Shown one piece after another: positions 16,558-24,507 of a stretch of DNA of 27,118 nucleotides. The notes below the pieces were generated by a model. That model was not told the origin of the DNA. It ran no database searches and saw only the letters and a list, made by a program, of their open reading frames with translations. The stretch is from Pseudomonadota bacterium (lineage in GTDB: Bacteria; Pseudomonadota; Gammaproteobacteria; Burkholderiales; Burkholderiaceae_C). How positions within the stretch are numbered: position 1 is the stretch's first letter; each line of letters begins with the position of its first letter. The translations under genes were made by a program, and so were the position numbers. Location of the stretch: positions 1-27,118 of the forward strand of contig JAEZLX010000131.1 in NCBI GenBank assembly GCA_023415035.1. Direction: 5' to 3'.

Positions 16558-16563
16558 ATTGTA
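16558..16563 (-). promoter_or_regulatory. -10 box of the 6S RNA promoter
   Basis: TACAAT on the minus strand, six to seven bases before the predicted 6S RNA 5' end. No good -35 hexamer is seen at the expected distance (GTCAAC is nearest). Confidence 0.5.
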
Positions 16564-16651
16564 GGCGCTGGCGACCCCGTTGACGCCGTCTGCGATGCAA
16601 TTTCCCAATGGCGCCGATGGATGGATCTGGCCGTGCCGGCGTGACGGATGC

Positions 16652-17062
16652 TCAAATGAGCTGGCCGTCGTCGCCCAAGGCCTGGTCCATGCGCCGGATC
16701 AGGTCGTCCAGCTTGGCGCGCGTGGCCTCGTCGAAGGCCGCGGGCTGGACGGTGCGTGTCCCGGCCACCTCGCTGCCATTGCTGGTATCCGACAGGGAGG
16801 CTTCGTCGCGCAGGCTGTTGAGCCTGAGCAGCTGGGTGTCCTTTTGCGAGAGCTCGAAGGCGAGGTTGAGCGAGGCCAGCACGGCGATGCGGTCACGTGC
16901 CTTGACCTTGCCGGCATCGCGGATGCGGCACATGGCCGTGTCGACGCGTTCCACGGCGTCGAGCAAGGCGGATTCGCCGCCGCTGGGGCAGGTGAGCAAA
17001 TAGCTCTGGCCCATGATCTGGACCTCGATCTGCTTGCTGGTGTTTTTTGCGTCCTCGCTCAT
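16652..17062 (-). CDS. zapA: Cell division protein ZapA
   Basis: A 136-residue protein. Residues 9-80 (KQIEVQIMGQSYLLTCPSGG ... IRDAGKVKARDRIAVLASLNLAFEL) match ZapA, a small tetrameric protein that binds and bundles FtsZ filaments at the division site. The globular N-domain is followed by a coiled coil and a C-terminal extension (about 85-136) with charged helical sequence. It overlaps the end of the zapB-like gene by four bases (ATGA), and 6S RNA starts about 100 bases after its stop. The pairing with a small coiled-coil gene upstream and ssrS downstream is the usual betaproteobacterial arrangement. Confidence 0.95.
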   Translation of the reverse strand: MSEDAKNTSKQIEVQIMGQSYLLTCPSGGESALLDAVERVDTAMCRIRDAGKVKARDRIAVLASLNLAFELSQKDTQLLRLNSLRDEASLSDTSNGSEVAGTRTVQPAAFDEATRAKLDDLIRRMDQALGDDGQLI

Positions 17063-17295
17063 GACTGACCTCCGTGAACGGCCGGCTGGTCGTCAGGTGG
17101 TGCAGGGATGCGCTCAAGCAGCGCGTCGATGCGGGCGCGGGCGGTTTGCAGGCGGGGCTTGAGGGTGTCCCGCTCGGCCTGCAATGCCTGTACCTGCTCT
17201 TGCAGCAGGCGGTTGGTGCGCTGCAGCTCCTCGTGGCGCAGCAGCAGGCGTTCGACGCGCTCGGTGATCTGGTCCAGTTGAATGTGATCGGCCAT
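17059..17295 (-). CDS. Small coiled-coil protein upstream of zapA, ZapB-like
   Basis: A 78-residue protein that is nearly all coiled coil: ITERVERLLLRHEELQRTNR followed by LLQEQVQALQAERDTLKPRL in clear heptads, then a short disordered tail. It resembles the TIGR02449/ZapB-like proteins found next to zapA; direct sequence evidence for ZapB function is limited because any coiled coil would look similar. The ATG at 17295 was preferred to an in-frame ATG at 17322 because it begins right before the conserved helix; neither has a good ribosome binding site. It is coupled to zapA by a four-base overlap and divergent from the cobalamin riboswitch. Confidence 0.8.
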   Translation of the reverse strand: MADHIQLDQITERVERLLLRHEELQRTNRLLQEQVQALQAERDTLKPRLQTARARIDALLERIPAPPDDQPAVHGGQS

Positions 17296-17348
17296 GGCGT
17301 AGCAGGAGGTTGATGCCGGCATTGTAGGGCGCCGGGCACGGCGCGGCT

Positions 17349-17354
17349 TACAAT
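17349..17354 (+). promoter_or_regulatory. -10 box before the cobalamin riboswitch
   Basis: TACAAT lies just upstream of the first conserved riboswitch bases. The nearest -35-like hexamer, TTGTAG at 17322-17327, is 21 bases away, which is longer than the ideal 17. Confidence 0.4.
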
Positions 17355-17359
17355 TGATG

Positions 17360-17590
17360 ATGTTGGTGCTCGCGGTGTGGGTCTCACGCCGCAGTTCAAC
17401 GGGAAGCAGGAGGGAAAGCCCGGCCAGGGTGGACCTAACCTGCGCTGCCCCCGCAACGGTAAGCAGACGGTTGCGCGCACGCGAGAGATCGCAGCGCGTT
17501 CGACCAGCCTCACGCAGAGGTCACTGGACGCGTCAGCGTCTGGGAAGGCCCGAGGAGGTGTGAGCTGCCAGCCCGGATACCGGCCAACAC
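17360..17590 (+). promoter_or_regulatory. Cobalamin riboswitch (btuB leader)
   Basis: The leader shows conserved cobalamin-riboswitch elements in order: a 5' TTGGTGCTCGC strand, GGGAA-type segments, the B12 box CCCCCGCAACGGTAAGC (17448-17464), a GTCACTGG element near 17520, and the closing GGATACCGGCCAACAC (17575-17590). It precedes btuB by about 85 bases. When adenosylcobalamin binds, the kissing loop normally masks the ribosome binding site or favours termination. No obvious intrinsic terminator follows, so translational control is more likely here (inference). It should control btuB and, through transcript coupling, the genes downstream. Confidence 0.95.
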
Positions 17591-17673
17591 GGTGATGGCG
17601 ACAGCGTTTGCCATCGATTCGCCCATGCGCTGTCGGGGAGGATGGCGAGGGCATTGTCCATGTATTGAACATC

Positions 17674-19524
17674 ATGTATTCCCATCAATGTCGCGCACGC
17701 CTTGCCGTGCTGCCGCTGGCCGTCCTTTCCGTCTGTTCCCTGTCGGCGCGCGCCCAGTCGCCTTCACAAGCCACGATGGTGGCCATGCTGCCGGAAACGG
17801 TGGTCACGGCCAACCGTGTCGAGACGCGGCTGGATGAACTGACCAGCGAAGTGCGGGTGCTGGACCGCAAGGCCATCGAGCGAACCGGCGGGCAGACCCT
17901 GATCGATGTGCTGGCCCGGGGTGCCTCGGTGCAGATCACGTCCAACGGCGGACGGGGCAAGACCAGCAACATCTTCATCCGCGGTACCGAGGGGCGTCAC
18001 ACCCTGCTGCTGGTGGATGGCGTCCGTTACGGCACGGTGACCTCCGGCGGTCCGGTCTGGGAAAACATCCCGGTCGAGATGATCGAGCGCATCGAGGTGC
18101 TCAAGGGGCCGGCCTCGGCCGTCTATGGCGCCGACGCGGCCGGCGGCGTCATACAGATCTTCACGCGCCGTGGCAGGGAAGGCTTCACGCCGCACGCCTC
18201 GGTGGCTGTGGGCAGCGACGATTTCCGAGAAGTGGTGGCCGGCGTGCACGGCGCTGCGGGGACGGTGAGCTACTCGCTGGTGGTGCAGGATCTGGCCGAC
18301 AAGGGCTTTTCGGCGACCAACGAGAAGGAGCCCTGGGGCAGCTTCGACGGGGACCGGGACGGTTTTGATCAGCGCTCGGTCAACGGATCGCTGGACTGGC
18401 GGTTCGCCAGGGACTGGAAGCTGGGGCTGAGCGTGCTGCATTCCGATGGCACCGTGCATTTCGACGACGGCCCGGGGGCGGATACGCGTTCGGACCTGCG
18501 CACCGATGTGCTGCGCGCCAGCGTGGAAGGCAAGCTGACGCAGGACTGGAAATCGTCGCTCAGCTTCGGCAGAAGCACGGACCGCCATGACGCTCTGGTG
18601 TCGGCGAGTCCCTGGACCCCGCCGGGCTGGTTCGAATCCCGGCAGTCGCAATGGACGTGGCAGAACGAGCTGGCCACGCCGGCCGGCCTGGTGGTGCTGG
18701 GTCTGGAGCGGCTGGAGCAGTCGGTGGACAGCTCGACGCCGTATGAGGTGACCGAGCGCGCGATCAACTCCGCCTTCACCGGACTGACCGGCAGCGCGGG
18801 CGCCCATTCGTGGCAGCTGAGTCTGCGCCGCGATAGGAACACGCAGTTCGGCGGCTACACCACCGGCAATGTGGGCTATGGCTATCAGGTGTCGCAGGCC
18901 TGGCGCGTCCATGCCGGTTACGGCACGTCTTTCGTGGCGCCGTCGTTCAACCAGCTGTACTGGCCGGGCTTCAGCAATCCCGGACTGCTGCCGGAAAAAG
19001 GCAAGAACGCCGAGCTGGGCGTGAGCTGGACGCAGGGCGACCAGCAGGTCAAGCTGACGCGGTTTGACAACCGCATCCGTGGCTACATCACACTGGGGCA
19101 GGATCCGGTGAACGTGCCCAGGGCGCTGATCGACGGCTGGACGCTGGACTACGAGAACCGCATCGGCGACCTGAACATGCGTGCGTCCTTCGATGCGCTC
19201 GACCCGCGCAACGAGCAGACCGGCCTGCTTCTGCAGCGCCGGGCGAGGCGCCAGCTGAACCTGGGAGCGGACTACACGCAGGGGGCATGGACGTTCGGTG
19301 GCCGCGTGCTGCACGTGGGCAAACGGTATGACGATGCGGCCAACAGCCAGGTGCTGGATGCCTATACAACGCTCGACCTGTGGCTGGCCCGCACGCTCAC
19401 CCCGTCCTGGAAGCTGCAGGTGAACCTGAACAACGTGACCGACAAGCAGTACGAGACCGCGCTGGGCTACAACCAGCCGGGCCGAGGCGTGTTCGTGACC
19501 CTGCGCTGGCAGGGCCAGCCGTAA
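17674..19524 (+). CDS. btuB: TonB-dependent vitamin B12 receptor BtuB
   Basis: A 616-residue outer-membrane receptor. A signal peptide covers residues 1-27 (LAVLPLAVLSVCSLSARA^QSP). A TonB box follows (ETVVTANR), then the plug domain (FIRGTEGRHTLLLVDGVRYG, IERIEVLKGPASAVYGADAAGGVIQIFTRRG) and a beta-barrel of alternating strands. The last residues (GVFVTLRWQGQP) are two residues longer than the usual terminal aromatic. Length fits BtuB (about 600-620). It carries cobalamin or related corrinoids into the periplasm using energy from TonB. The ATG was chosen because the signal peptide begins there; an in-frame TTG at 17608 lies between riboswitch and gene and would add 22 non-signal residues. 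The ribosome binding site is weak, in keeping with riboswitch control of initiation. btuF starts 15 bases after its stop. Confidence 0.93.
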   Translation: MYSHQCRARLAVLPLAVLSVCSLSARAQSPSQATMVAMLPETVVTANRVETRLDELTSEVRVLDRKAIERTGGQTLIDVLARGASVQITSNGGRGKTSNIFIRGTEGRHTLLLVDGVRYGTVTSGGPVWENIPVEMIERIEVLKGPASAVYGADAAGGVIQIFTRRGREGFTPHASVAVGSDDFREVVAGVHGAAGTVSYSLVVQDLADKGFSATNEKEPWGSFDGDRDGFDQRSVNGSLDWRFARDWKLGLSVLHSDGTVHFDDGPGADTRSDLRTDVLRASVEGKLTQDWKSSLSFGRSTDRHDALVSASPWTPPGWFESRQSQWTWQNELATPAGLVVLGLERLEQSVDSSTPYEVTERAINSAFTGLTGSAGAHSWQLSLRRDRNTQFGGYTTGNVGYGYQVSQAWRVHAGYGTSFVAPSFNQLYWPGFSNPGLLPEKGKNAELGVSWTQGDQQVKLTRFDNRIRGYITLGQDPVNVPRALIDGWTLDYENRIGDLNMRASFDALDPRNEQTGLLLQRRARRQLNLGADYTQGAWTFGGRVLHVGKRYDDAANSQVLDAYTTLDLWLARTLTPSWKLQVNLNNVTDKQYETALGYNQPGRGVFVTLRWQGQP

Positions 19525-19539
19525 ACTGGGAGGGTTGCC

Positions 19540-20523
19540 TTGTCCCCCAGCATTCGCATCGTGCCCGTGTTTTTCTCCGGTTGTGAGCCTGGCCAGCGCA
19601 GCGCATTAGGCCAGCTGCGCCTGCGCGTGCCTTGTTTGCGCCGATGGGCGGCCGGGGTTGCGGGGGCAGCGCTGATGCTGGGGGGGCTCTTCGTGGCAGG
19701 ATCGGTACGGGCCGAACCGGTCAGCATCACCGACGACCGGGGGCGGGTGGTCACGATTGCGCGGCCGCCTCAGCGCATCGCGAGCCTGATGCCTGCACTG
19801 ACGGAGAGCGTCTGCGCATTGGGACAATGCCATCGTCTGGTCGGTGTCGATCGTTTCTCGAACTGGCCCGAGTCCGTGCGCGCGCTGCCGCAACTCGGCG
19901 GTTTTGTCGATCCGAACATCGAGGCCGTGGCTGCGTTGAAGCCGGACCTGGTGCTGGTGTCGGGCACGGCCCGCGCCGGCGAGCGTCTGGAGGCGCTGGG
20001 ATTTACCGTGCTGGCGCTGGAGCTGAAGACGCATGCAGATGTGCGGCGGGTGCTGGTCGAACTGGCTCGCGCGCTGCACTTGCCGACGTCGTCGGCCGAG
20101 CGGCTGTGGCAGGAGATCGATGCCGGTGTCGAGTCGGCGGCGCGCTCGCTGCCCGCCAGGGCTCGGGGTACACGTGTGTATTTCGAGGTCAGCCGCGGAC
20201 CGTTTGCGGCGGGCAAGGCCTCGTTCATCGGCGAGATGCTGACGCGCTTGGGCGCCGAGAACGTGGTCGGCGAGGAGCTGGGGCCGTTTCCACGGCTCAA
20301 CCCTGAGTATGTGGTGCGGGCCGATCCCGACGTGATCATGGTGGGCAACCGCAGCATGCAGCCCATGGTGATGTATCCGGGCTGGCAGGGCATCTCCGCC
20401 ATCCGCAACCGCCGCCAGTGCGTGTTCAACGCCGATGATGCGGACGTGGTGGTGCGCCCAGGGCCGCGCATGCCGGAAGCGGCGCGCATCATGGCTCGCT
20501 GCCTGAAGGACGCGCTGCGATGA
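19540..20523 (+). CDS. btuF: Periplasmic cobalamin-binding protein BtuF
   Basis: A 327-residue class III substrate-binding protein. It starts at TTG with GGGAGG six bases upstream. A long n-region with arginines precedes the hydrophobic core WAAGVAGAALMLGGLFVAGS and a cleavage site (VRA^EPV) near residue 58; a shorter start inside this region is possible. The mature part has RIASLMPALTESVCALGQ, LVGVDRFSNWPES and IEAVAALKPDLVL, the standard pattern of BtuF-like proteins, and a second lobe with GEMLTRLGAENVVGE. It delivers cobalamin or cobinamide to the BtuCD transporter. The stop overlaps the btuC start by four bases. Confidence 0.92.
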   Translation: MSPSIRIVPVFFSGCEPGQRSALGQLRLRVPCLRRWAAGVAGAALMLGGLFVAGSVRAEPVSITDDRGRVVTIARPPQRIASLMPALTESVCALGQCHRLVGVDRFSNWPESVRALPQLGGFVDPNIEAVAALKPDLVLVSGTARAGERLEALGFTVLALELKTHADVRRVLVELARALHLPTSSAERLWQEIDAGVESAARSLPARARGTRVYFEVSRGPFAAGKASFIGEMLTRLGAENVVGEELGPFPRLNPEYVVRADPDVIMVGNRSMQPMVMYPGWQGISAIRNRRQCVFNADDADVVVRPGPRMPEAARIMARCLKDALR

Positions 20524-21542
20524 ACGATCTGGCCACGCATCGCGAGCAGCGCCGTGCACGGTGGTGCGTCGCCTGGCTGCTGGGCGCCAGCCTGCTGTTG
20601 CTGCTGGCCGGTCTGGGCGTGGGCAGCACAGGCTTCGAGAGCGTGGTGCGGCTGCGGGACGACCCTGTGGCGCGCCAGATCGTGTGGGACATCCGCCTGC
20701 CGCGCACATTGGGCGCCTGGCTGGCCGGGGCGCTGCTGGGGCTCGCAGGCGCGGTGGCGCAGGGGCTTTTTCGCAATCCTCTGGCCGACCCCTATCTGCT
20801 GGGCAGTGCGTCGGGCGCGGCGCTGGGAGGAACGGTCGCCATGGCGCTCTTCGGAGCCTCGCCGCTGGCCACGCACTGGTTCACCAGCCTGGGGGTCACG
20901 GGGATGGCCTTCATTGGTGCGGCCGGCGCCGTGGTGCTCACGTTGATGCTCGCCAAAGGCGTGCAGCACACCTTGCGCCTGCTGCTGGCCGGGGTCATCG
21001 TCGGCGTGGTGCTGGGGGCGCTGCGCGATCTCGTGGAGCTGGCGTCGCCCGACATTCTGCAGTCGATGCAGTCGTTCACGCTGGGCACGACGAGCTTTGT
21101 CGGCTGGATGGCGTGTGCCCTCATGGCCGGCGCCTGGGTGCTGTGCGCCGCGATGGCCTGGGTGCTGTCGCGGGCGCTTGATGGCCTGACCCTTGGCGAG
21201 CACACCGCCTTGAGCCTAGGGCTGCCGCTGGCACCCATGCGTGTCGGGCTGGTGGCTGCCATGGCGCTGGCCACGGGTACGGCCGTCGCGCAGACGGGCC
21301 TGATCGCCTTTGTCGGACTGGCGGCGCCGCATGTGGTGCGCTCGATGGTGCGTGTCACCCACCGTTGGCACATCGTGCTGTCCAGTCTCATGGGGGCGGC
21401 GTTGCTGTTGGCGGCCGACATCCTGGCACGCTGGGTGCTGGCACCCGAGGAGTTGCCCGTGGGGGTGCTCACGGCGGCGCTGGGAGGAAGCTACCTGTTG
21501 TGGCTCATGCACCGGCGCTGGTCGGCAGGAGGTGCGGCATGA
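20520..21542 (+). CDS. btuC: Cobalamin ABC transporter permease BtuC
   Basis: A 340-residue FecCD/BtuC-family permease with about ten transmembrane helices. Family segments are IRLPRTLGAWLAGALLGLAGAVAQGLFRNPLADPYLLG, GLIAFVGLAAPHVVRSMV (the conserved region by the coupling helices) and DILARWVLAPEELPVGVLTAALGGSYLLWLM. Two copies form the channel with two BtuD subunits. Both ends overlap the neighbours by four bases (ATGA), so btuF, btuC and btuD are translated in coupled fashion and should be made in fixed proportion. Confidence 0.94.
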   Translation: MNDLATHREQRRARWCVAWLLGASLLLLLAGLGVGSTGFESVVRLRDDPVARQIVWDIRLPRTLGAWLAGALLGLAGAVAQGLFRNPLADPYLLGSASGAALGGTVAMALFGASPLATHWFTSLGVTGMAFIGAAGAVVLTLMLAKGVQHTLRLLLAGVIVGVVLGALRDLVELASPDILQSMQSFTLGTTSFVGWMACALMAGAWVLCAAMAWVLSRALDGLTLGEHTALSLGLPLAPMRVGLVAAMALATGTAVAQTGLIAFVGLAAPHVVRSMVRVTHRWHIVLSSLMGAALLLAADILARWVLAPEELPVGVLTAALGGSYLLWLMHRRWSAGGAA

Positions 21543-22306
21543 GTGCGGTGGCCATCAGCGCGCGGGGTATCAGTGCCCGCATCGGGCAGAACCCCGTGCT
21601 GCACGGGATCGACCTGACGCTGCCGCAGGGACGCTGGACGAGCATCGTCGGCCCCAATGGAGCCGGCAAGTCCACGCTGCTGAGGGTACTGGCGGGCCTG
21701 CTGCCCGCAGCGGGCGAGGTGTCGCTGATGGGCAGGCCGATGCACGATATTGCCTTGCGCGAAAGGGCGCGGCTGCTGGCCTGGCTGGGCCAGAACGAGG
21801 CGACGGCCGAAGACCTGACGAGTTACGACGTGGCGATGATGGGTCGCCTGCCGCACCAGCCCTGGCTGGCGCCACCTTCGGCGGCCGATCATGCGGCGGT
21901 GGAGTGGGCCTTGCGCACGACACAGGCCTGGGCTTGGCGCGGTCGTCCGCTGTCGCAGCTCTCGGGTGGCGAACGTCAGCGCGTCCTGCTGGCGCGCGCG
22001 CTGGCCGTGCAGGCCAGTGTGCTGCTCATGGACGAGCCGCTGGCGAACCTGGATCCGCCGCACCAGACCGACTGGCTGCGCACCGTGCGCACGCTGGTGG
22101 CCGATGGCGGCACGGTGGTCAGTGTGCTGCATGAGGTGTCGATCGCGCTGCAGGCCGACGACATGGTGATCATGGCGGAGGGCCGGGTACAGTGGCATGG
22201 CGCGTGCTCCGATGCCGCGACACATGCGGCCCTGGAGAAGGTGTTCGACCACCGGATCCGGGTGCGCGAACTTGACGGCCACTGGGTTGCGTTGCCCGGT
22301 ATCTAG
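21539..22306 (+). CDS. btuD: Cobalamin ABC transporter ATPase BtuD
   Basis: A 255-residue ABC ATPase with all motifs: Walker A GPNGAGKST (38-46), Q-loop Gln85, signature LSGGE (141-145), Walker B VLLMDEP (161-167) and switch His197 (VLHEVS). AGGAGG lies six bases upstream of the ATG, which overlaps the btuC stop; the frame is open further upstream, but those residues belong to the btuC overlap. It powers import of cobalamin or precursors from BtuF through BtuC. The gene is followed by a 17-base gap and a 40-codon ORF. Confidence 0.94.
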   Translation: MSAVAISARGISARIGQNPVLHGIDLTLPQGRWTSIVGPNGAGKSTLLRVLAGLLPAAGEVSLMGRPMHDIALRERARLLAWLGQNEATAEDLTSYDVAMMGRLPHQPWLAPPSAADHAAVEWALRTTQAWAWRGRPLSQLSGGERQRVLLARALAVQASVLLMDEPLANLDPPHQTDWLRTVRTLVADGGTVVSVLHEVSIALQADDMVIMAEGRVQWHGACSDAATHAALEKVFDHRIRVRELDGHWVALPGI

Positions 22307-22323
22307 CAGGAGGTCGTTCACGC

Positions 22324-22446
22324 ATGCACATCGAACCATTGCTCATCGGCCAGGCCCTGTGTGCCGGACGAGCGGTCTTGCGCACCCTGCCGGGTTCCCA
22401 TTTCATGGGCTTCGGTGGTGAAAGAGCCCGCGGGGCAGGTGCCTGA
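22324..22446 (+). CDS. Possible 40-residue protein between btuD and ogt, unrecognised
   Basis: An ATG with AGGAGG ten bases upstream opens a 40-codon frame ending two bases before the ogt start. The product begins MHIEPLLIGQALCAGRAVLR and ends in a Gly/Arg/Ala-rich stretch. I recognise no family and see no signal peptide. It fills the gap between two operon genes and could couple translation into ogt, which itself has only a weak ribosome binding site. It might instead be a leftover of a lost cobalamin gene or a chance ORF; expression is unproven. Confidence 0.4.
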   Translation: MHIEPLLIGQALCAGRAVLRTLPGSHFMGFGGERARGAGA

Positions 22447-22448
22447 GC

Positions 22449-22991
22449 ATGGCGCTGTGGTCATGCCGCGTTGCCACGCCGCTGGGCGAGATGCTGGCTG
22501 TCGCCTCGTCGAAGGGGCTGTGCCTGCTGGAGTTCGTCGGACAGGAGGGCGTCGGCCGGGAACTGGCGCAGGTGGAGTCGGCGCGTGGTGGCCCGGCGCT
22601 GGAAGGTGGCAATGCGCTGACCGACCAGACAGCGGGGGAACTGGCAGAGTATTTCGCGGGATGTCGCACGTGCTTTGATGTGCCGCTGGATCTGGTGGGC
22701 ACGACGTTCCAGATGGAGGCATGGCGTGTTCTGCTGTCCATACCCTACGGACAGACGCGCAGCTATGCGGAGCAGGCGCGGGCCATCGGCCGGCCCGGTG
22801 CCACGCGCGCCGTGGCGGCTGCGAACCGGCAGAACAAGGTGTCCATCATCGTGCCGTGTCACCGCATCATCGGCAGCGATGGACGTCTGACCGGCTTTGG
22901 TGGCGGCCTGCCGCGCAAGCGTGCGCTGCTGGACCTGGAGTCGGGTGCAGCGCAGGGTAGCCTGTGGGGAGCGCGCGATGGCCGCGATTGA
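22449..22991 (+). CDS. ogt: Methylated-DNA-[protein]-cysteine S-methyltransferase
   Basis: A 180-residue suicide DNA-repair enzyme that takes alkyl groups from O6 of guanine onto its own cysteine. The acceptor Cys137 is in IIVPCHRIIG. The upstream GTTFQMEAWRVLLSIPYGQTRSYAEQA and ATRAVAAANRQNKV (helix with the Arg120 finger) are typical of Ogt/Ada C-domains, as is the closing GRLTGFGGGLPRKRALLDLE. The first 80 residues are the variable N-domain. There is no Ada-type zinc/HTH part. The last 14 bases overlap the cobQ start. A repair gene in the middle of a riboswitch-led cobalamin operon is unexpected; ogt versus a second ada-like paralogue cannot be decided here. Confidence 0.9.
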   Translation: MALWSCRVATPLGEMLAVASSKGLCLLEFVGQEGVGRELAQVESARGGPALEGGNALTDQTAGELAEYFAGCRTCFDVPLDLVGTTFQMEAWRVLLSIPYGQTRSYAEQARAIGRPGATRAVAAANRQNKVSIIVPCHRIIGSDGRLTGFGGGLPRKRALLDLESGAAQGSLWGARDGRD

Positions 22992-24477
22992 CACCCTCGA
23001 TGGACGCTCGGGCGGTGCCCGCTGCGTGATGATCCTGGGTACCAGCAGTGGCGCTGGCAAGAGCCTGCTGGCGACCGCGTTGTGCCGTTATTACGCGCGC
23101 CAGGGTCTGAAGGTGGCGCCGTTCAAGGCGCAGAACATGAGCAACAACGCCCGCGTCGTTGCCACACCGGATGGCCGGCTCGGCGAGATCGGGTCGGCGC
23201 AGTATTTCCAGGCTTTGGCGGCCGGCGCCGAGCCCGACGTGCGCATGAATCCCCTGCTGCTCAAGCCCGAGGCCGACACGCGCAGCCAGGTGGTGTTGCT
23301 GGGGCAGGTGAGCCATGAACTGGGAACCTTGCCCTGGCATGAGCGGGGCGGCCGCGTCTGGCCGGTGGTGGCGCAGGCGCTTGACGAGCTGCGAGCCGGT
23401 CACGACGTGGTCGTGATTGAAGGCGCAGGATCGCCTGCCGAAATCAATCTGCAGCACAGCGACATCGTGAACCTGCGCGTGGCACGTCATGCCGGCGCGC
23501 GCTGCCTGCTGGTGACGGACATCGACCGCGGCGGCGCATTCGCCCATCTGTACGGCACCTGGAAGCTGCTGCCGAAAGCCGATCGGGAGCTGATCTGCGG
23601 ATTCGTGCTCAACAAGTTCCGTGGCGATGCCGCGTTGCTGGCACCGGCACCACAGATGCTGGCCCGACTCACCGGCGTGCCGGTGGTGGCGACCGTGCCG
23701 ATGGTGCGTGGGCACGGCCTGCCCGAGGAGGATGGCGTGTTCGACGCATCCCCGTCGGGCGGCGGTGCTGCTGTCCACACCACGGTGGCGATCATGGCCT
23801 ATCCGCGCATCAGCAACCTGGACGAGTTCCAGCCGTTGCGCCACGTGCCGGGTGTGCGCCTGGTGTGGGCGCGCCAACCCGCCGATTGCGCCGGCGCGGA
23901 CTGGCTGGTGTTGCCGGGTTCCAAGTCCACGGCGGCGGACCTGGCGTGGCTGCGCGCCACCGGCCTGGACCGCGCGGTGGCCGAGCACGCGGCCCGCGGC
24001 GGCCGGGTGCTGGGGGTTTGCGGCGGCCTGCAGATGTTGGGCGAGGCGCTGGTCGATCCGCACGGCATCGATGGCAACGCGCCCGGACTCGGCCTGCTGC
24101 CGCTGGTGACGGTGTTCGCGCCGGACAAGACCGTGCGGCGGACCCGTACGCGCTTCGGCGCCATGCAAAGTGCATGGCAATCCCTGTCCGGGGTCGAGGT
24201 GGACGGCTACGAGATCCGCCACGGCCAGACCGCGCAACACCCCGCCATGGCAGCCAGGGGGGACATCGCCTGCGAGGTGATCCCCGGGCTGGCCTGGCAG
24301 AACCCGGCCGGCAACGTGCTGGGCCTGTACCTGCACGGCCTGTTCGAGGACGCACGCGCCAGGCAGGCGCTGTTCGGCGACGGCGGGCGCAGCCTCACAT
24401 CCGTTTTTGACGCCCTGGCCGATCTGGCCGGGCAGCATTTCGATCCGGGCGTGCTCGACGCCCTGGTCGCTCCCTGA
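22978..24477 (+). CDS. cobQ: Cobyric acid synthase CobQ
   Basis: A 499-residue amidotransferase (CobQ/CbiP) that amidates four side chains of adenosylcobyrinic acid a,c-diamide using glutamine and ATP. The N-terminal dethiobiotin-synthetase-like domain starts with the P-loop GTSSGAGKS (21-29) and continues PFKAQNMSNNARV. The glutaminase domain has Cys348 in GVCGGLQMLG and His453 in YLHGLFE. GGGGAG lies seven bases before the ATG, which overlaps ogt by 14 bases; an earlier in-frame start would extend into ogt without family support. It is in series with cobT, cobS and cobC, the nucleotide-loop genes. Confidence 0.94.
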   Translation: MAAIDTLDGRSGGARCVMILGTSSGAGKSLLATALCRYYARQGLKVAPFKAQNMSNNARVVATPDGRLGEIGSAQYFQALAAGAEPDVRMNPLLLKPEADTRSQVVLLGQVSHELGTLPWHERGGRVWPVVAQALDELRAGHDVVVIEGAGSPAEINLQHSDIVNLRVARHAGARCLLVTDIDRGGAFAHLYGTWKLLPKADRELICGFVLNKFRGDAALLAPAPQMLARLTGVPVVATVPMVRGHGLPEEDGVFDASPSGGGAAVHTTVAIMAYPRISNLDEFQPLRHVPGVRLVWARQPADCAGADWLVLPGSKSTAADLAWLRATGLDRAVAEHAARGGRVLGVCGGLQMLGEALVDPHGIDGNAPGLGLLPLVTVFAPDKTVRRTRTRFGAMQSAWQSLSGVEVDGYEIRHGQTAQHPAMAARGDIACEVIPGLAWQNPAGNVLGLYLHGLFEDARARQALFGDGGRSLTSVFDALADLAGQHFDPGVLDALVAP

Positions 24478-24507
24478 GTTTCCTCGCTTCCAGTTTTTCG
24501 TACCCAC

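Noticed and set aside
17764..19314. A 516-codon minus-strand frame antisense to btuB
   Set aside because: BtuB is complete with signal peptide, TonB box and plug; the antisense frame has no motif.
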